From positions 1 through 64,000 of the forward strand of contig RXIY01000031.1 in NCBI GenBank assembly GCA_003963405.1: a stretch of DNA of 64,000 bases, in the 5' to 3' direction. Origin of the DNA: Hyphomicrobiales bacterium. Its GTDB lineage: Bacteria; Pseudomonadota; Alphaproteobacteria; Rhizobiales; Beijerinckiaceae. The first letter of the stretch is position 1. Each line of letters starts with the position of its first letter. The notes beneath the pieces are model-generated. The model had not been told where the DNA came from. It made no database searches and saw nothing but the letters and a program-made list of their open reading frames with translations. Below, piece by piece: positions 1 through 9,957 of the stretch. Both the position numbers and the translations under genes were made by a program.

Positions 1-1
1 C

Positions 2-1186
2 GACCGGTTTTCGCGCCACCCCTTCGTGACGGTGGACACCGAATTCCTGCGGGAAACCACCTTTTGGCCGAAGGTCTGCGTCATCCAGATCGCCTCGCCG
101 CAGGAGGCGGTTGCAATCGACGCCCTTGCCGAGGGAATCGACCTCTCTCCCTTTTTCGCGCTGATGGCGAATAAGGAGGTCGTCAAGGTTTTCCACGCCG
201 CCCGGCAGGATCTGGAAATCATCTGGCGGCTGGCGCGCCTGATTCCGACGCCCCTCTTCGACACCCAGGTCGCCGCCATGGTCTGCGGCTTCGGCGAACA
301 GGCCTCCTATCTGGAGCTGGTCAAGGCGATCACCCGCGCAAATCTCGATAAATCCTCGCGGTTTACCGACTGGTCGCGCCGCCCGCTGTCGCCCGCGCAG
401 ATCGAATACGCCATCGCCGACGTCACCTATCTGCGCGACATCTACGCCACGCTCCAGGCGCGGCTCGAACGCTCGAACCGGCTGGACTGGCTCGCCGACG
501 AAATGGAGACGCTCACCTCGCCCGCGACCTATGAGCAGCATCCGGACAATGCCTGGGAAAGGCTGCGCCATCGCGCCCGCAAGCCCCGCGACCTCGCCGT
601 GCTCATGGAGCTCGCCGCGTGGCGCGAGGCCGAGGCGCAGAGCCGGGACGTGCCGCGGTCGCGCGTGCTCAAGGACGACGTGCTGATCGAGATCGCGCAG
701 TCGGCGCCCAAGAACGCGGAGGCGCTGGCCAATCTCCGCTCCTTCCCCAAGGGTATGGAGCGCTCGCGCGCCGGCGCGGAGATTCTCGCCGCCGTTGAGC
801 GCGGCCTCGCCCGTGATCCCGGCAGCGTCCCGCGCATCGAGCGCGAAAGGCGCGGCTCGAACGGCGCGACAGTGGAACTTCTGAAGGTTTTGCTTCGGCA
901 GGTGACGGAGCAGACCGGCGTCGCCGCGAAAATGATCGCCACCGTCGAGGACCTCGAAGCCATCGCCGGCGACGACCGTGCCGACGTGCCCGCGCTCAAG
1001 GGCTGGCGGCGGACCATTTTCGGCGAAAAGGCGCTTGAGCTGAAACGCGGTCGGCTGGCGCTCGCCGTCGAGAATGGCAAGGTCGTCACCTTCGACTGGC
1101 AAGAGGCCGAGGCGGAAAGCGCGCCCCGGCCCCGCTCGGGAGATGGCGTCGTCGAAGCCCCCGCAGAGGCTTCAGCCTCCAACTGA
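2..1186 (+). CDS. rnd: Ribonuclease D, 5' end cut by window edge
   Basis: 3'-to-5' exoribonuclease that trims tRNA precursors. The frame is open from base 2, and the residues before the first in-window GTG (base 26) still fit the family, so the true start lies upstream. The DEDD exonuclease motifs are visible: Exo I as VDTEF at the very start, Exo II around [16 protein letters not shown], and Exo III around [13 protein letters not shown]. An HRDC domain follows in the C-terminal half (around [20 protein letters not shown]). The C-terminal tail is low-complexity and Ala/Glu-rich. The gene is convergent with the ppx/ppk block, a neighbourhood common in Hyphomicrobiales. Identification is firm. 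Confidence 0.93.
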   Translation, partial: DRFSRHPFVTVDTEFLRETTFWPKVCVIQIASPQEAVAIDALAEGIDLSPFFALMANKEVVKVFHAARQDLEIIWRLARLIPTPLFDTQVAAMVCGFGEQASYLELVKAITRANLDKSSRFTDWSRRPLSPAQIEYAIADVTYLRDIYATLQARLERSNRLDWLADEMETLTSPATYEQHPDNAWERLRHRARKPRDLAVLMELAAWREAEAQSRDVPRSRVLKDDVLIEIAQSAPKNAEALANLRSFPKGMERSRAGAEILAAVERGLARDPGSVPRIERERRGSNGATVELLKVLLRQVTEQTGVAAKMIATVEDLEAIAGDDRADVPALKGWRRTIFGEKALELKRGRLALAVENGKVVTFDWQEAEAESAPRPRSGDGVVEAPAEASASN

Positions 1187-1421
1187 TTTTTTAAACGCCG
1201 GATAGCCGGCAATGCGTTTGCCTCGCCCATGTGGAGGGGCGTCCGCGCCTGGCGCTCGTGTCATGCCCGGCTGGAGGCGCATGCGGGACACGAGGGGGCG
1301 AGCGGAGCGCTGCCTTGCGCGAAACTTACTGGTTCTATTAGGTTTTCATCTGTTGGCCATTGAAGCCGTCAAGGACAAGCACTAGCCTCGTGTCGTTCCA
1401 AAACAGACATGAGGGGGTTCT

Positions 1422-1796
1422 ATGACGAGCCTGTATGAGCGTCTCGGCGGCGAAAAGGCCGTCGATGCGGCGGTTGAGCTGTTTTATCGCAAAGTGCTGG
1501 CGGACAGCCGTATCGCGCCCTTCTTTGACGGCGTCGACATGGACCAGCAGATCGCCAAGCAGAAGTCCTTTCTGACCATGGCCTTTGGCGGACCGAACGA
1601 ATACACCGGCCTCGACATGCGCAATGCGCACAAGCGACTCGTCGAAAAGGGTCTCAACGACTCTCACGTCGACGCAGTCATCGAGAACCTGAACAGCACG
1701 CTCCGCGAGCTCGGCGTTCCGGAGAACGAAGTGAAGGAAGTGGCCGCGCTTGCCGGTTCGGTGCGCGCTGACGTGCTCGGACGCACCGCGGCCTGA
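1422..1796 (+). CDS. glbN: Group 1 truncated hemoglobin
   Basis: A 124-residue single-domain globin of the trHbN class, the usual length for the family. It probably binds O2 or NO in the cytoplasm; the physiological role is inferred. The N-terminal SLYERLGGEKAVDAAVELFYRKVL block is typical, with Tyr22 at the B10 position, Phe34-Phe35 in the CD region, and His70 in RNAHKRL as proximal heme ligand. A strong ribosome site (GAGGGG, just upstream of base 1422) supports the start. The gene stands alone: rnd ends 235 bp upstream and ppx converges from the other side. Confidence 0.9.
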   Translation: MTSLYERLGGEKAVDAAVELFYRKVLADSRIAPFFDGVDMDQQIAKQKSFLTMAFGGPNEYTGLDMRNAHKRLVEKGLNDSHVDAVIENLNSTLRELGVPENEVKEVAALAGSVRADVLGRTAA

Positions 1797-1859
1797 GGCG
1801 ACTTGCGGAATCTCGCCCGGCGCATCTTTCGCCGGGCGAATTTTTCTCGGTCAGCGCTG

Positions 1860-3392
1860 CTAGCCCGCGATTTCTATCGCCGCGTCGGCGCCAAGCAATC
1901 TTCCGAGCGTCTTGAGGCGACTGAGCACGCGATCGCTGGCCAGATCGGCGTAATCGGCCGGCAGCGTCAGCGCCAGCATTCCCCTGCGCAGCCTCATGCT
2001 GGTTCGCGGCAGGACCCCCGGCATCGAGGCCGACAGCAGATAGGCGGCGCGCATGGCGGCGCCGAGGATGCGGGCGCGCGCGAAGAGCCGCGTCGTCAAC
2101 AGGCTGCGCACCATGCCGATTCCCGCGCCCCCCTCCGGCCCCTCGTGACGGATGACGATGGCGAGCGAGAGATAGGCGCGGCCCGGATGATCGACCGAGA
2201 CGAAAGGCCCCTGCGTGACGATATTCATCGCCCGCTCGGCGCGATATTCGGGATGGGCGCGCCAGGCGATGTCGGACAGCAGGCAGGCCGCATGGCGCAG
2301 GCGCTTTTCTTCAGGCGTTTCGTCGATCTCGCTCGACTCCATGAAGGCGTCGGTCCAGGCGATCAGCTCATCGCCATAGCCCGGCGCGCGCGCGAACGTG
2401 CCTTCGAGTTCGCGCGAGGCGGAGAGCAGCGGGTCGATCCTGCGCTCGCTCTCGGAGAGGCGTTCGAAAAGGACGCCCTCGCGAACGCCGGCGGCCGAAA
2501 TCACGATCTCGCGCGGCTTGGCGCGGCGGATGATTTCGTCGAGGACGACGGCGCCGTAAGCGAGCAACGGCCGGCGCGCAGCCGACACCACGTCGATGTC
2601 CTCGATCGCCGCGCTGTCGATGTGTTCGACAAGCGCCGCGAAATCGGCCGCTTCGCCAGTCTGGATGCGGTAATTGTGCATCACGCCGAGCGGATAGTTA
2701 CGCTGGCGCATGTGCAGCTTCGCCAGCGAGCGCCAGGTGCCGCCCACCGCATAGAAGGTGCGGCCCTTGAGCTGTTCCAGGGGCTTGGCGCCCGCGATGG
2801 CCTTGCGGGCGATGCGCGTCGCCTCCCTTGGCGAGCGCCGCGAGGCGTCCATCAGCGCCAGCCCGCCGAGCGGAAGGGTGACGCCATTGCCGAGCGCGTC
2901 GCCCTTCACGTCGATGAGTTCGAGCGAGCCGCCGCCGAGATCGCCCACGACGCCATCCGGCTGATGAATGGAGGAGACGATCCCGAGCGCCGACAGCTCG
3001 GCCTCGCGCCGGCCGGGCAGCAGGCTGATCTCCCGGCCGATGGCGTCGCGCGCGGCGTCCAGAAATGCCGGCCCGTTCTGCGCGTCGCGCGCCGCGGCCG
3101 TCGCGATCACTTCGATGTCGAGAACCCCCATCATGCTGCACAAGGCGCGATAGCGGCGCAGCGCCTTCAGCGCCTTTTCCACGCCTTCTTCCGGCAGACG
3201 GCCCGTGGTCACCACGCCCTTGCCGAGGCCGCACATGGCCTTTTCGTTGAAGATGGGCGTCGGCGCGCGCGAGAGCCCCTGATAGGCGACGAGACGCACG
3301 GAGTTGGAGCCAATGTCGACGATGGCGACCGGGCGCACGGCGCTGGGCGCGGGCTGTTCGACCGGGCGCGAACGTAGGAATCGTTCAAGCAT
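1860..3392 (-). CDS. ppx: Exopolyphosphatase / pppGpp phosphatase, Ppx/GppA family
   Basis: Degrades inorganic polyphosphate from the chain end, or hydrolyses pppGpp. The 510 residues carry an ASKHA fold: the phosphate-1 loop [13 protein letters not shown] lies at about residues 22-34, and the second phosphate loop [11 protein letters not shown] at about residue 150. The C-terminal half corresponds to the HD-like helical domain ([21 protein letters not shown]). The start overlaps the end of ppk by 8 bp, so both genes are translated from one leftward message and polyphosphate synthesis and breakdown are coupled. Ppx versus GppA specificity cannot be told from sequence alone. Confidence 0.93.
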   Translation of the reverse strand: MLERFLRSRPVEQPAPSAVRPVAIVDIGSNSVRLVAYQGLSRAPTPIFNEKAMCGLGKGVVTTGRLPEEGVEKALKALRRYRALCSMMGVLDIEVIATAAARDAQNGPAFLDAARDAIGREISLLPGRREAELSALGIVSSIHQPDGVVGDLGGGSLELIDVKGDALGNGVTLPLGGLALMDASRRSPREATRIARKAIAGAKPLEQLKGRTFYAVGGTWRSLAKLHMRQRNYPLGVMHNYRIQTGEAADFAALVEHIDSAAIEDIDVVSAARRPLLAYGAVVLDEIIRRAKPREIVISAAGVREGVLFERLSESERRIDPLLSASRELEGTFARAPGYGDELIAWTDAFMESSEIDETPEEKRLRHAACLLSDIAWRAHPEYRAERAMNIVTQGPFVSVDHPGRAYLSLAIVIRHEGPEGGAGIGMVRSLLTTRLFARARILGAAMRAAYLLSASMPGVLPRTSMRLRRGMLALTLPADYADLASDRVLSRLKTLGRLLGADAAIEIAG

Positions 3393-5619
3393 CTTGCTTG
3401 CGCTTCAGGAGCGAGCGCGGGCGCGAGTCCTTGAGGGACTTGCCGCGCCCCGAAAGGCTCGGATGGGTCATGAAATATTGATGCGCGTTGAAACGCTCCT
3501 CATTTTCTCCGGGCGTGATGCGCTGCGAGGAGCCGTCCGGCAGCACGCGATAGCTCTGCTCATTGTCCATGAGATTGGCGAGCATGATCTGATCGAGCAA
3601 CTGCTGATGCACGGTTGGATTGGCGATGGGCATCAGCACCTCGACGCGGCGGTCGAGATTGCGCGGCATCAGATCGGCCGAGGAAATATAGGCGTGCGCG
3701 CGCGGATGGGGCAGCTTGTGACCGCCGCCGAACGCATAGACGCGCGCATGTTCGAGGAAGCGCCCGACGATCGACTTGACGCGGATATTCTCGGAAAGGC
3801 CCTTCACGCCCGGTCGCAGGCAGCAGATGCCGCGCACGACGCAGTCGATGGAGACCCCCGCCCGCGACGCCATGTATAGCGCGTCGATGATTTCCGGATC
3901 GACCAGCGCATTGCACTTCAGCCAGATAGCGCCGGGCTTGCCCGCCTTGACGAATTCGATCTCCTGCTCGATGTGCTCGATCAGCTTCTGCTTCAGCGAA
4001 ATCGGCGAGACGGCCATGCGCTCGAGGCCGGCCGGTTCGGCATAGCCCGTAATGTAGTTGAAGATGCGCGAGACGTCGCGACCAATCGCGGGATCGGCGG
4101 TGAATAGGGAAATATCCGTATAAACGCGCGCCGTCACCGGATGGTAATTGCCGGTCCCGATGTGACAATAGGTGGCGAGGCCCGATCCTTCGCGGCGCAC
4201 GACCATGGAGAGCTTGGCGTGCGTCTTGAGCTCGATGAAGCCAAAGACGACCTGCGCGCCCGCGCGCTCCAGATCGCGCGCCCAACGGATATTGGCCTCC
4301 TCGTCGAAGCGCGCTTTCAATTCCACGAGCGCGGTGACGGATTTTCCGGCCTCGGCGGCCTCGACCAGCGCGCGCACGATGGGGCTGTTGTTGGAGGTGC
4401 GATAAAGCGTCTGCTTGATCGCGACGACATTGGGATCGCGCGCCGCCTGCTGCAAAAACTGCACAACGACGTCGAAGGATTCGTAAGGGTGATGGACCGC
4501 GAGGTCCTTCTGCTTGATAGCGACGAAACAGTCCCCGCCATTATCGCGCACGCGCTCGGGAAAGCGCGGGTTATAGGGCTTGAACTTCAGATCTGGCCGG
4601 TCGAGCGCGACGAGTTCGGAAAGATCGTTGAGCGCCAGCATGCCGTCAATCTCGAAGGTCTCGCTCGGCTCGACCTCCAGCTCGTCGGCGACGAGGGCGC
4701 GCAGCGATTCAGGCATGTCGGCGGCGACTTCTAGCCGGATCACGGAGCCGCGGCGCCGGCGCTTCAGCGCGGTCTCGAAGAAGAGAACGAGATCCTCGGC
4801 CTCTTCCTCCACTTCGAGATCGCTGTCGCGGATCACGCGGAAGAGCCCCTGCCCGCGCAGCAGATAGCCGGGAAAGAGCCGCTGCGCGTTCATCGCAATC
4901 AGCGTTTCCAGCAGCATGTAACGCTCGCGCCCGCCGGCGGGATTGGGCAGATGCACAAAGCGTTCGATCTTGGGCGGCAGACGCACCAGCGCCTGAAGCG
5001 TCTTGCGGTCGCCGGGCCGCACGAGCTCCAGCGCCAGCGTGAAACCGAGATTGGGGATGAAGGGGAAAGGGTGCGCCGGATCGACGGCGAGCGGAGTCAG
5101 CACCGGGAAGATGCGGTTGAGGAAGTGGTCTTCGAGCCATTCCCGGTCCGCCTTGGAAACATCGGCGGGCTCGACGATCGCAATGCCGACCTCCTCGATC
5201 TCGCGACGCAGCTCGCGCCAGCGCCGCAGCTGCTCGTTGGTAAGGAGGACGACCCGCTCGTTGATCTTGGCGAGTTGCTCGGCCGGCGTCAGCCCGTCCT
5301 GAGAGACGGCTGTGAGACCCGAGCGGATCTGTCCGCGCAGGCCCGCGACGCGCACCATGAAGAATTCATCGAGATTATTGGCGGAAATGGAGAGGAATCG
5401 TAGCTGTTCGAGCAGCGGATGGCGCCTGTTGGACGCCTCCTCCAGAACGCGGCGGTTGAATTCCAGCCAGGAAAGCTCCCGGTTGATGAAACGCCGCGGC
5501 GAGGCCGCAAGTTCCTCGGGATGCTCCAGAATTTCGCCTGCGGGGTCCATCACCTCTATGGCGGCGGCCTCGATTTCGGTCGCGCCGCGCGCGGCATTCT
5601 CTCTCATATTGGCTGTCAT
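3385..5619 (-). CDS. ppk: Polyphosphate kinase 1
   Basis: Transfers the gamma-phosphate of ATP to growing polyphosphate at the membrane. Domain order is standard: N domain opening with [21 protein letters not shown] domain, then two phospholipase-D-like C domains. The autophosphorylated His sits in HIGTGNYHP, and the second conserved His in [21 protein letters not shown]. The frame is open to a TTG at 5661. The ATG at 5619 is preferred because homologues rarely extend further, but no clear ribosome site decides between them. It lies downstream of hda and overlaps ppx, giving the usual alphaproteobacterial order. Confidence 0.95.
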   Translation of the reverse strand: MTANMRENAARGATEIEAAAIEVMDPAGEILEHPEELAASPRRFINRELSWLEFNRRVLEEASNRRHPLLEQLRFLSISANNLDEFFMVRVAGLRGQIRSGLTAVSQDGLTPAEQLAKINERVVLLTNEQLRRWRELRREIEEVGIAIVEPADVSKADREWLEDHFLNRIFPVLTPLAVDPAHPFPFIPNLGFTLALELVRPGDRKTLQALVRLPPKIERFVHLPNPAGGRERYMLLETLIAMNAQRLFPGYLLRGQGLFRVIRDSDLEVEEEAEDLVLFFETALKRRRRGSVIRLEVAADMPESLRALVADELEVEPSETFEIDGMLALNDLSELVALDRPDLKFKPYNPRFPERVRDNGGDCFVAIKQKDLAVHHPYESFDVVVQFLQQAARDPNVVAIKQTLYRTSNNSPIVRALVEAAEAGKSVTALVELKARFDEEANIRWARDLERAGAQVVFGFIELKTHAKLSMVVRREGSGLATYCHIGTGNYHPVTARVYTDISLFTADPAIGRDVSRIFNYITGYAEPAGLERMAVSPISLKQKLIEHIEQEIEFVKAGKPGAIWLKCNALVDPEIIDALYMASRAGVSIDCVVRGICCLRPGVKGLSENIRVKSIVGRFLEHARVYAFGGGHKLPHPRAHAYISSADLMPRNLDRRVEVLMPIANPTVHQQLLDQIMLANLMDNEQSYRVLPDGSSQRITPGENEERFNAHQYFMTHPSLSGRGKSLKDSRPRSLLKRKQDA

Positions 5620-5688
5620 GCCCGCTGTCCCGTTTTCCCCATATTGCCACAATGGCGACAAAGCCGGCAGGACGAAAAGCGGCCTTGG

Positions 5689-6393
5689 TCAATCCTCTCT
5701 TCCGCCATCCGGGACGGCGAAAGCCTCTAAAACTTCAGCGGCCAAGGCCCGCGTCGCCGGCCGGCCGCGAGCGAGCGCCTCGCGATCCAGCGCCGCGACA
5801 AAAGCGCGCGCGGCGTCGAGAGAACGCTCCAGACGCAAAGCCGCATAAGCGAGCGCCGGCGCTTCCACGATCAGCTGGCGGTCGCGAAAGAGCTTGTCGA
5901 GCACCGCCCGCATCAGATCGTCGTCCGGCGCGCCGATCTCCACCACGGGCGCACGACGCAAGCGTGACAAAAGATCGGGCAGCGAGATGTCCGCCGCCGT
6001 CGGCAGGCGGCGCGCGCTCATCAGCACGAAGACGCGATGCTCCACCGCGAAATTCAGCAGGTGGAAAAGCGCGGTTTCGTCCCGCAGGTCCTCCAGACCG
6101 TCGAGGACGATCGCCGCGGGCGCGGCGGCGGCGAGCGCCGCGAGGGGCGGCAGATTCGCGGGGTCGGCCGCGAGCGCCTGCGCGCGCTGGCGGAAAATCG
6201 CCAGAAGATGGCTCTTGCCGCTCCCCGGCGGGCCGATGAGCGTGAGGATGCGATCCGGCCAGTCTGGCCATCGCTCGACCATGGCGAGGGCCGCCGCATT
6301 CGACGGCGCGGACAGAAACTCCGCGCGGCCGAAACGCGGCGCGAGCGGAAGCTCCAGCGGCAGCTGCGCCGGCGCGCGCGCGCCTTCCCTCAT
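5689..6393 (-). CDS. hda: DnaA-regulatory AAA+ protein, Hda/HdaA type
   Basis: Stimulates hydrolysis of DnaA-bound ATP after initiation and so prevents re-replication. The protein is a short DnaA-like ATPase of 234 residues. The N-terminal QLPLELPL (residues 10-17) matches the beta-clamp-binding motif of Hda proteins. The Walker A loop GPPGSGKS is at residues 54-61, and an AIVLDGLEDL stretch takes the Walker B position. The C-terminal helical region is present, but the DnaA DNA-binding domain is absent, as in Hda. It sits between perM and ppk, its usual site in Hyphomicrobiales. Confidence 0.88.
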   Translation of the reverse strand: MREGARAPAQLPLELPLAPRFGRAEFLSAPSNAAALAMVERWPDWPDRILTLIGPPGSGKSHLLAIFRQRAQALAADPANLPPLAALAAAAPAAIVLDGLEDLRDETALFHLLNFAVEHRVFVLMSARRLPTAADISLPDLLSRLRRAPVVEIGAPDDDLMRAVLDKLFRDRQLIVEAPALAYAALRLERSLDAARAFVAALDREALARGRPATRALAAEVLEAFAVPDGGRED

Positions 6394-6396
6394 GGA

Positions 6397-7674
6397 TCAG
6401 GCCCGGTCGCGGGCGTAGGGCGGCTCGCGGTAGAGCGCGCTCGCGCGGTAGCGGCGGGCGAGGAAGCGCATCAGCGCGCCGAGCGCCGCGGCGACCGGGA
6501 CGGCGACGATGAGCCCCGTGAAGCCGAAAAGCGCGCCGAAGGCGAGCAGCGCGAACATGATCCACACCGGATGAAGGCCAACCGAGGCGCCGACGAGACG
6601 CGGCGAGAGCACATAGCCATCCATGATGAGGCCCGTGGTCACGATCGCCACCGCCTCGATCGGCAGGTTGATGTGCGGCCAGGCCTGCACGATGGCGATG
6701 ATGATCGAGAGCACGAAGGCCGTGATCGAGCCAACATAGGGAACGAAGCTCAGAATGCCGGCGATCACGCCGATGAGAAAGCCGAAGTTCAGACCGATGG
6801 CGGAAAGACCGACAGCGTACCAGACGCCGAGAAAGAGACACACGAGCGACTGGCCGCGCACGAAGCCCGCCAGCGCGCGATTGATGTCGCGCGCCAGCAT
6901 CCGCACATCCTCGCGATGACGCGGAGGGATGAGATCGTCGACGATCTCGACCATGTGATCCCAGTCGAGCAGCATATAAAAAGCCACGACCGGCGTGATG
7001 ACGACGAGCGAGATCACATTGATGAAGGCATAGCCGCGCAGCAGCAGAGACTTTGCGAAATCCCCAACGAGAACGGCCCCCTGGCTCGCCAGATCGTTGA
7101 AATACTTTTCCACGTCGAGATTCGCGCTGGCGCCGCCGAGCCCGTATTTTTCGAGATACTCCCGGAAATACTGGCTCGAGAAATGCGTGCTCCACTCGAT
7201 GACGAGGCCGTGCAGCGTTTGCAGATAGCCGGGCAGCGCCGTGACAAAGCCCGCCATCTGATGCGTGAGGATCGGCAGCAGGATGACGAGCGCCGTGACG
7301 ACGAAGGCGATGAAGGCGGAAAGCAGCAGCAGCGCCGCGCCAAGCCGCGACGCGCCCCAGCGTTGCAGCCGGTCGGCGACAGGATCGAGCAGATAGCCGA
7401 GCGCCGTGCCGGCCACGAAAGGCGCGAGGACCGGGCTGAGCAGGTACAGGATCGCGCCCACGGCGAGGAGCGCCACCCCCCATAGCATGAGCTGGCGCTC
7501 CAGGCTGAGCCCCGCCCATTTGACCGTCACGATTCGCGTTTCCTGCCGGGCGTCCTGCCGCGTTTCCGGCCCCGCTTCCCGCGCCGCCGCCACGGGCGCC
7601 GCCGCCGAAGACAAATCCACGGGTTTGCGCGCCCCCCCGCGACGGACGGCGGCCCCCTGCTCCTGCTTCGCCAT
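6397..7674 (-). CDS. AI-2E/PerM family permease
   Basis: Multi-pass inner-membrane protein of 425 residues. An N-terminal Ala/Arg-rich cytoplasmic tail is followed by paired hydrophobic helices (around LMLWGVALLAVGAILYLL), a large soluble loop in the middle, and a cluster of C-terminal helices with the family-typical sequence around GVIAGILSFVPYVGS. Substrates of most members are not established; autoinducer-2 export and Na+/H+ antiport are only known for a few. Three bases separate it from the CDP-alcohol transferase gene upstream and from hda downstream, so it is part of one leftward operon. Confidence 0.88.
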   Translation of the reverse strand: MAKQEQGAAVRRGGARKPVDLSSAAAPVAAAREAGPETRQDARQETRIVTVKWAGLSLERQLMLWGVALLAVGAILYLLSPVLAPFVAGTALGYLLDPVADRLQRWGASRLGAALLLLSAFIAFVVTALVILLPILTHQMAGFVTALPGYLQTLHGLVIEWSTHFSSQYFREYLEKYGLGGASANLDVEKYFNDLASQGAVLVGDFAKSLLLRGYAFINVISLVVITPVVAFYMLLDWDHMVEIVDDLIPPRHREDVRMLARDINRALAGFVRGQSLVCLFLGVWYAVGLSAIGLNFGFLIGVIAGILSFVPYVGSITAFVLSIIIAIVQAWPHINLPIEAVAIVTTGLIMDGYVLSPRLVGASVGLHPVWIMFALLAFGALFGFTGLIVAVPVAAALGALMRFLARRYRASALYREPPYARDRA

Positions 7675-7677
7675 GGC

Positions 7678-8226
7678 TCAAGGCCTCATATGCTGGACCC
7701 AGACCCACAGATAGACGGTCGCGGAAGCGAGCGTCAATGCGGCGACGCTCGCGATCAGGAACGTTTCCAGCGCCTCCAGACGGAAGCCATAGGCGGCGCC
7801 CCCGAGAATGAGGGCGGCGAGCAGAAGCTGCGCGGCGGTGGTGAGTTTCGAGGCGATATGCGGCCGGACCTTGATTGGCCGGGAGAGGAACCAGGCCACG
7901 CTCACGCCCCCGATGATCAGGGCGTCGCGCGAGACGATCAGAATGGCAAGCCAGGCCGGCGCCTGCCCCTTGATCGCGAGCGTCACATACATGGAGATGA
8001 GAAGCGCCTTGTCGGCGAGCGGATCGAGTACCGCTCCGAGCTCCGACTGGAGATTGAACGTCTTCGCAAGCCAGCCGTCGAGCGCGTCCGACGCGCCGGC
8101 GACGAGGAAGATCAGGAAGGCGGCCTGCCAACGCGCCTCCGCCATCATTGCGATAATGGCGGGCGTAAGCACCAGCCGCGCGATGGTGATGAAATTCGGC
8201 AGAAAGGCGAACCAGCGGGGGACCAT
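7678..8226 (-). CDS. CDP-alcohol phosphatidyltransferase, PgsA-like
   Basis: Integral-membrane enzyme of phospholipid synthesis that transfers a phosphatidyl group from CDP-diacylglycerol to an alcohol, probably glycerol-3-phosphate. The diagnostic motif D-x2-DG-x2-A-x9-G-x3-D-x3-D is seen in DALDGWLAKTFNLQSELGAV followed by LDPLADK, at about residues 47-74. About six hydrophobic segments fill the 182 residues, close to the family norm. It is the first gene of the leftward pgsA-like/perM/hda/ppk/ppx set. The precise alcohol substrate is inferred from its PgsA-like length and motif. Confidence 0.85.
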   Translation of the reverse strand: MVPRWFAFLPNFITIARLVLTPAIIAMMAEARWQAAFLIFLVAGASDALDGWLAKTFNLQSELGAVLDPLADKALLISMYVTLAIKGQAPAWLAILIVSRDALIIGGVSVAWFLSRPIKVRPHIASKLTTAAQLLLAALILGGAAYGFRLEALETFLIASVAALTLASATVYLWVWVQHMRP

Positions 8227-8254
8227 GCTGCCTATGTGGCGCGCAGTCCGTCAA

Positions 8255-9046
8255 TCACAATCCCCGGCGTCTGCCCGCCTGCATGACCAGCGCCGAGACG
8301 CCGAGCGCCACCGCCACGGCGCCGAGCAACAGCGTCGAAATGGCGTTGATCTGCGGCGAGACGCCGAGCCGGACCTGGGAATAGATGCGCATCGGCAAGG
8401 TCGTCGCCCCCGGCCCGGTCGCGAAGCTCGCGATCACGAGATCGTCGAGCGAGAGCGTGAAGGCGAGCAGAAAGGCGCTCGCCATGGCCGGCGCGATCTG
8501 CGGCAAGGCGACCAGCACAAAGGCTTTCGCGGGCGTGGCGCCGAGATCCATCGCCGCTTCTTCGAGGGTCGGATCGCAGCCGCGCAAGGCGGCGAGCAGC
8601 GCGACTGTCGTGAAGCACATGGTGAAGGTCACATGTCCGATGACGAGCGTCAGGAACCCCCGCCCGACGCCCAGCGCGACGAAGCAGGAGAGCAGCGCGA
8701 GGCCCAGCACCACCTCAGGGAGGACGAGCGGCGCGTGAACGGCGCCAAAAAACAGCATGCGCGAGCGAAAGCCTCCGAAACGCGCCAGCGCGACCGCCGC
8801 GAGAAGCCCGAGAAGGGTTGCGATGGCCGCCGAAAGGAGAGCCGCCGCGAAACTGATCTTGGCGGATTGCAGGAGAAGCTCGTTCTCGAGCAGCGCGGCA
8901 TACCATTTCGTCGAGAAGCCGCCCCAGACTGAGACGAGCCGGGAGGCGTTGAAACTCATCGCCGCCAGAATGACGATGGGCGCGTAAAGGAAGACGAAGC
9001 CCAGAGAGAGCGTCGCGATGCGCGCGGCGTTGGCGGAGCGGCTCAC
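8255..9046 (-). CDS. potI: Polyamine-type ABC transporter permease, PotI/YdcV-like
   Basis: Inner-membrane permease of 263 residues for a spermidine/putrescine-type importer. Six hydrophobic segments are visible, and the cytoplasmic EAA loop that docks on the ATPase is EEAAMDLGATPAKAFVLVALPQI. The same frame stays open far upstream, but that extension only shadows the preceding permease. The GTG at 9046 is chosen because it overlaps the potH stop in a GTGA arrangement and gives the right family length. The transported solute could be another small cation or amino-compound. Confidence 0.85.
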   Translation of the reverse strand: MSRSANAARIATLSLGFVFLYAPIVILAAMSFNASRLVSVWGGFSTKWYAALLENELLLQSAKISFAAALLSAAIATLLGLLAAVALARFGGFRSRMLFFGAVHAPLVLPEVVLGLALLSCFVALGVGRGFLTLVIGHVTFTMCFTTVALLAALRGCDPTLEEAAMDLGATPAKAFVLVALPQIAPAMASAFLLAFTLSLDDLVIASFATGPGATTLPMRIYSQVRLGVSPQINAISTLLLGAVAVALGVSALVMQAGRRRGL

Positions 9047-9957
9047 CGGCGCCCCTCCTCTTCCCTCAGCCGGGCGCGCTCCCACATCAGAAGCGGAATC
9101 AGCAGAATGGCGACGAGGACGACGGCGACCGCCGAAGCCGCCGGCCAATCGTGATTGGCGAAGAAATCGTTCCAGAGCGTTCGGCCGATCATCAGCGTGT
9201 CCGAGCCGCCGAGAAGATCGGGAATCACGAATTCGCCGACCGCCGGAATGAAGACGAGGAGCGCGCCCGCGATGACGCCGTCGCGCGAGAGCGGCAGCGT
9301 CACGCGCAGAAAGACCTGCGCCGGCGTGGCGCCGAGATCGGCCGCGGCCTCGCGCAGGCTCGGGTCCTGCCCTTCGAGCGCGGCGTAGATCGGCAGCAGC
9401 ATGAAGGGCAGATAGGAATAGACGATGCCGATGATCACGGCGCCGCTCGTGGCAAAGAGGACGAGCGGCGCGTCGATGATCCCGAGCGCCATGAGCGCCG
9501 TATTGATGAGGCCTTCGTCTTTCAGCAGCGCGATCCAGGCATAGACGCGGATGAGGAAGCTCGTCCAGAAGGGCGCGGCGGCGAGCCCGATAAGAAAGGG
9601 CCGCCATGCCCGCGGGCTGCGCGCCATTGCGAGCGCGAAGGGATAAGCGACGAAGAGCGTCACGAGGGTGGAGACAGCCGCTATCCAGAGCGAGGAGACA
9701 TAGGCGTCGAAATAAAGGTTGTCGGAAACGAGCGCGCGATAGTTGTCGAAGGTCAGCGACTGCGCCTTGGCCCAGAACGCCGCGAGCGTATCCGAGAGCG
9801 CGAAACGCGGCTCGTAGGGCGGGCGCGCCAGCACCGAGTGGGAGAGCGAAATTTTCGCGATGAGCGCCATCGGCGCGAGGAAGAAGGCCGCGATCCACAA
9901 ATAAGGGATCGCCAGCGCGAGACGCTGGTTGAGCGAGAGCCTGCGCCGCCCGCTCAT
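9043..9957 (-). CDS. potH: Polyamine-type ABC transporter permease, PotH-like
   Basis: Partner permease of 304 residues with an N-terminal cytoplasmic stretch, a first membrane helix around PYLWIAAFFLAPMALIA and five more, plus the EAA loop REAAADLGATPAQVFLRVTLP. The conserved periplasmic region after helix 1 (FALSDTLAAFWAKAQSLTFDNYRALV) is typical of PotH/PotB. Four-base overlaps join it to the ATPase gene upstream and potI downstream, so the three subunits are made together. No periplasmic binding protein gene lies next to this operon, although such operons usually carry one. Confidence 0.87.
   Translation of the reverse strand: MSGRRRLSLNQRLALAIPYLWIAAFFLAPMALIAKISLSHSVLARPPYEPRFALSDTLAAFWAKAQSLTFDNYRALVSDNLYFDAYVSSLWIAAVSTLVTLFVAYPFALAMARSPRAWRPFLIGLAAAPFWTSFLIRVYAWIALLKDEGLINTALMALGIIDAPLVLFATSGAVIIGIVYSYLPFMLLPIYAALEGQDPSLREAAADLGATPAQVFLRVTLPLSRDGVIAGALLVFIPAVGEFVIPDLLGGSDTLMIGRTLWNDFFANHDWPAASAVAVVLVAILLIPLLMWERARLREEEGRR

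Noticed and set aside
1803..3377. A 524-codon plus-strand frame opposite ppx
   Set aside because: It is antisense to a clear exopolyphosphatase and reads as shadow sequence without motifs.
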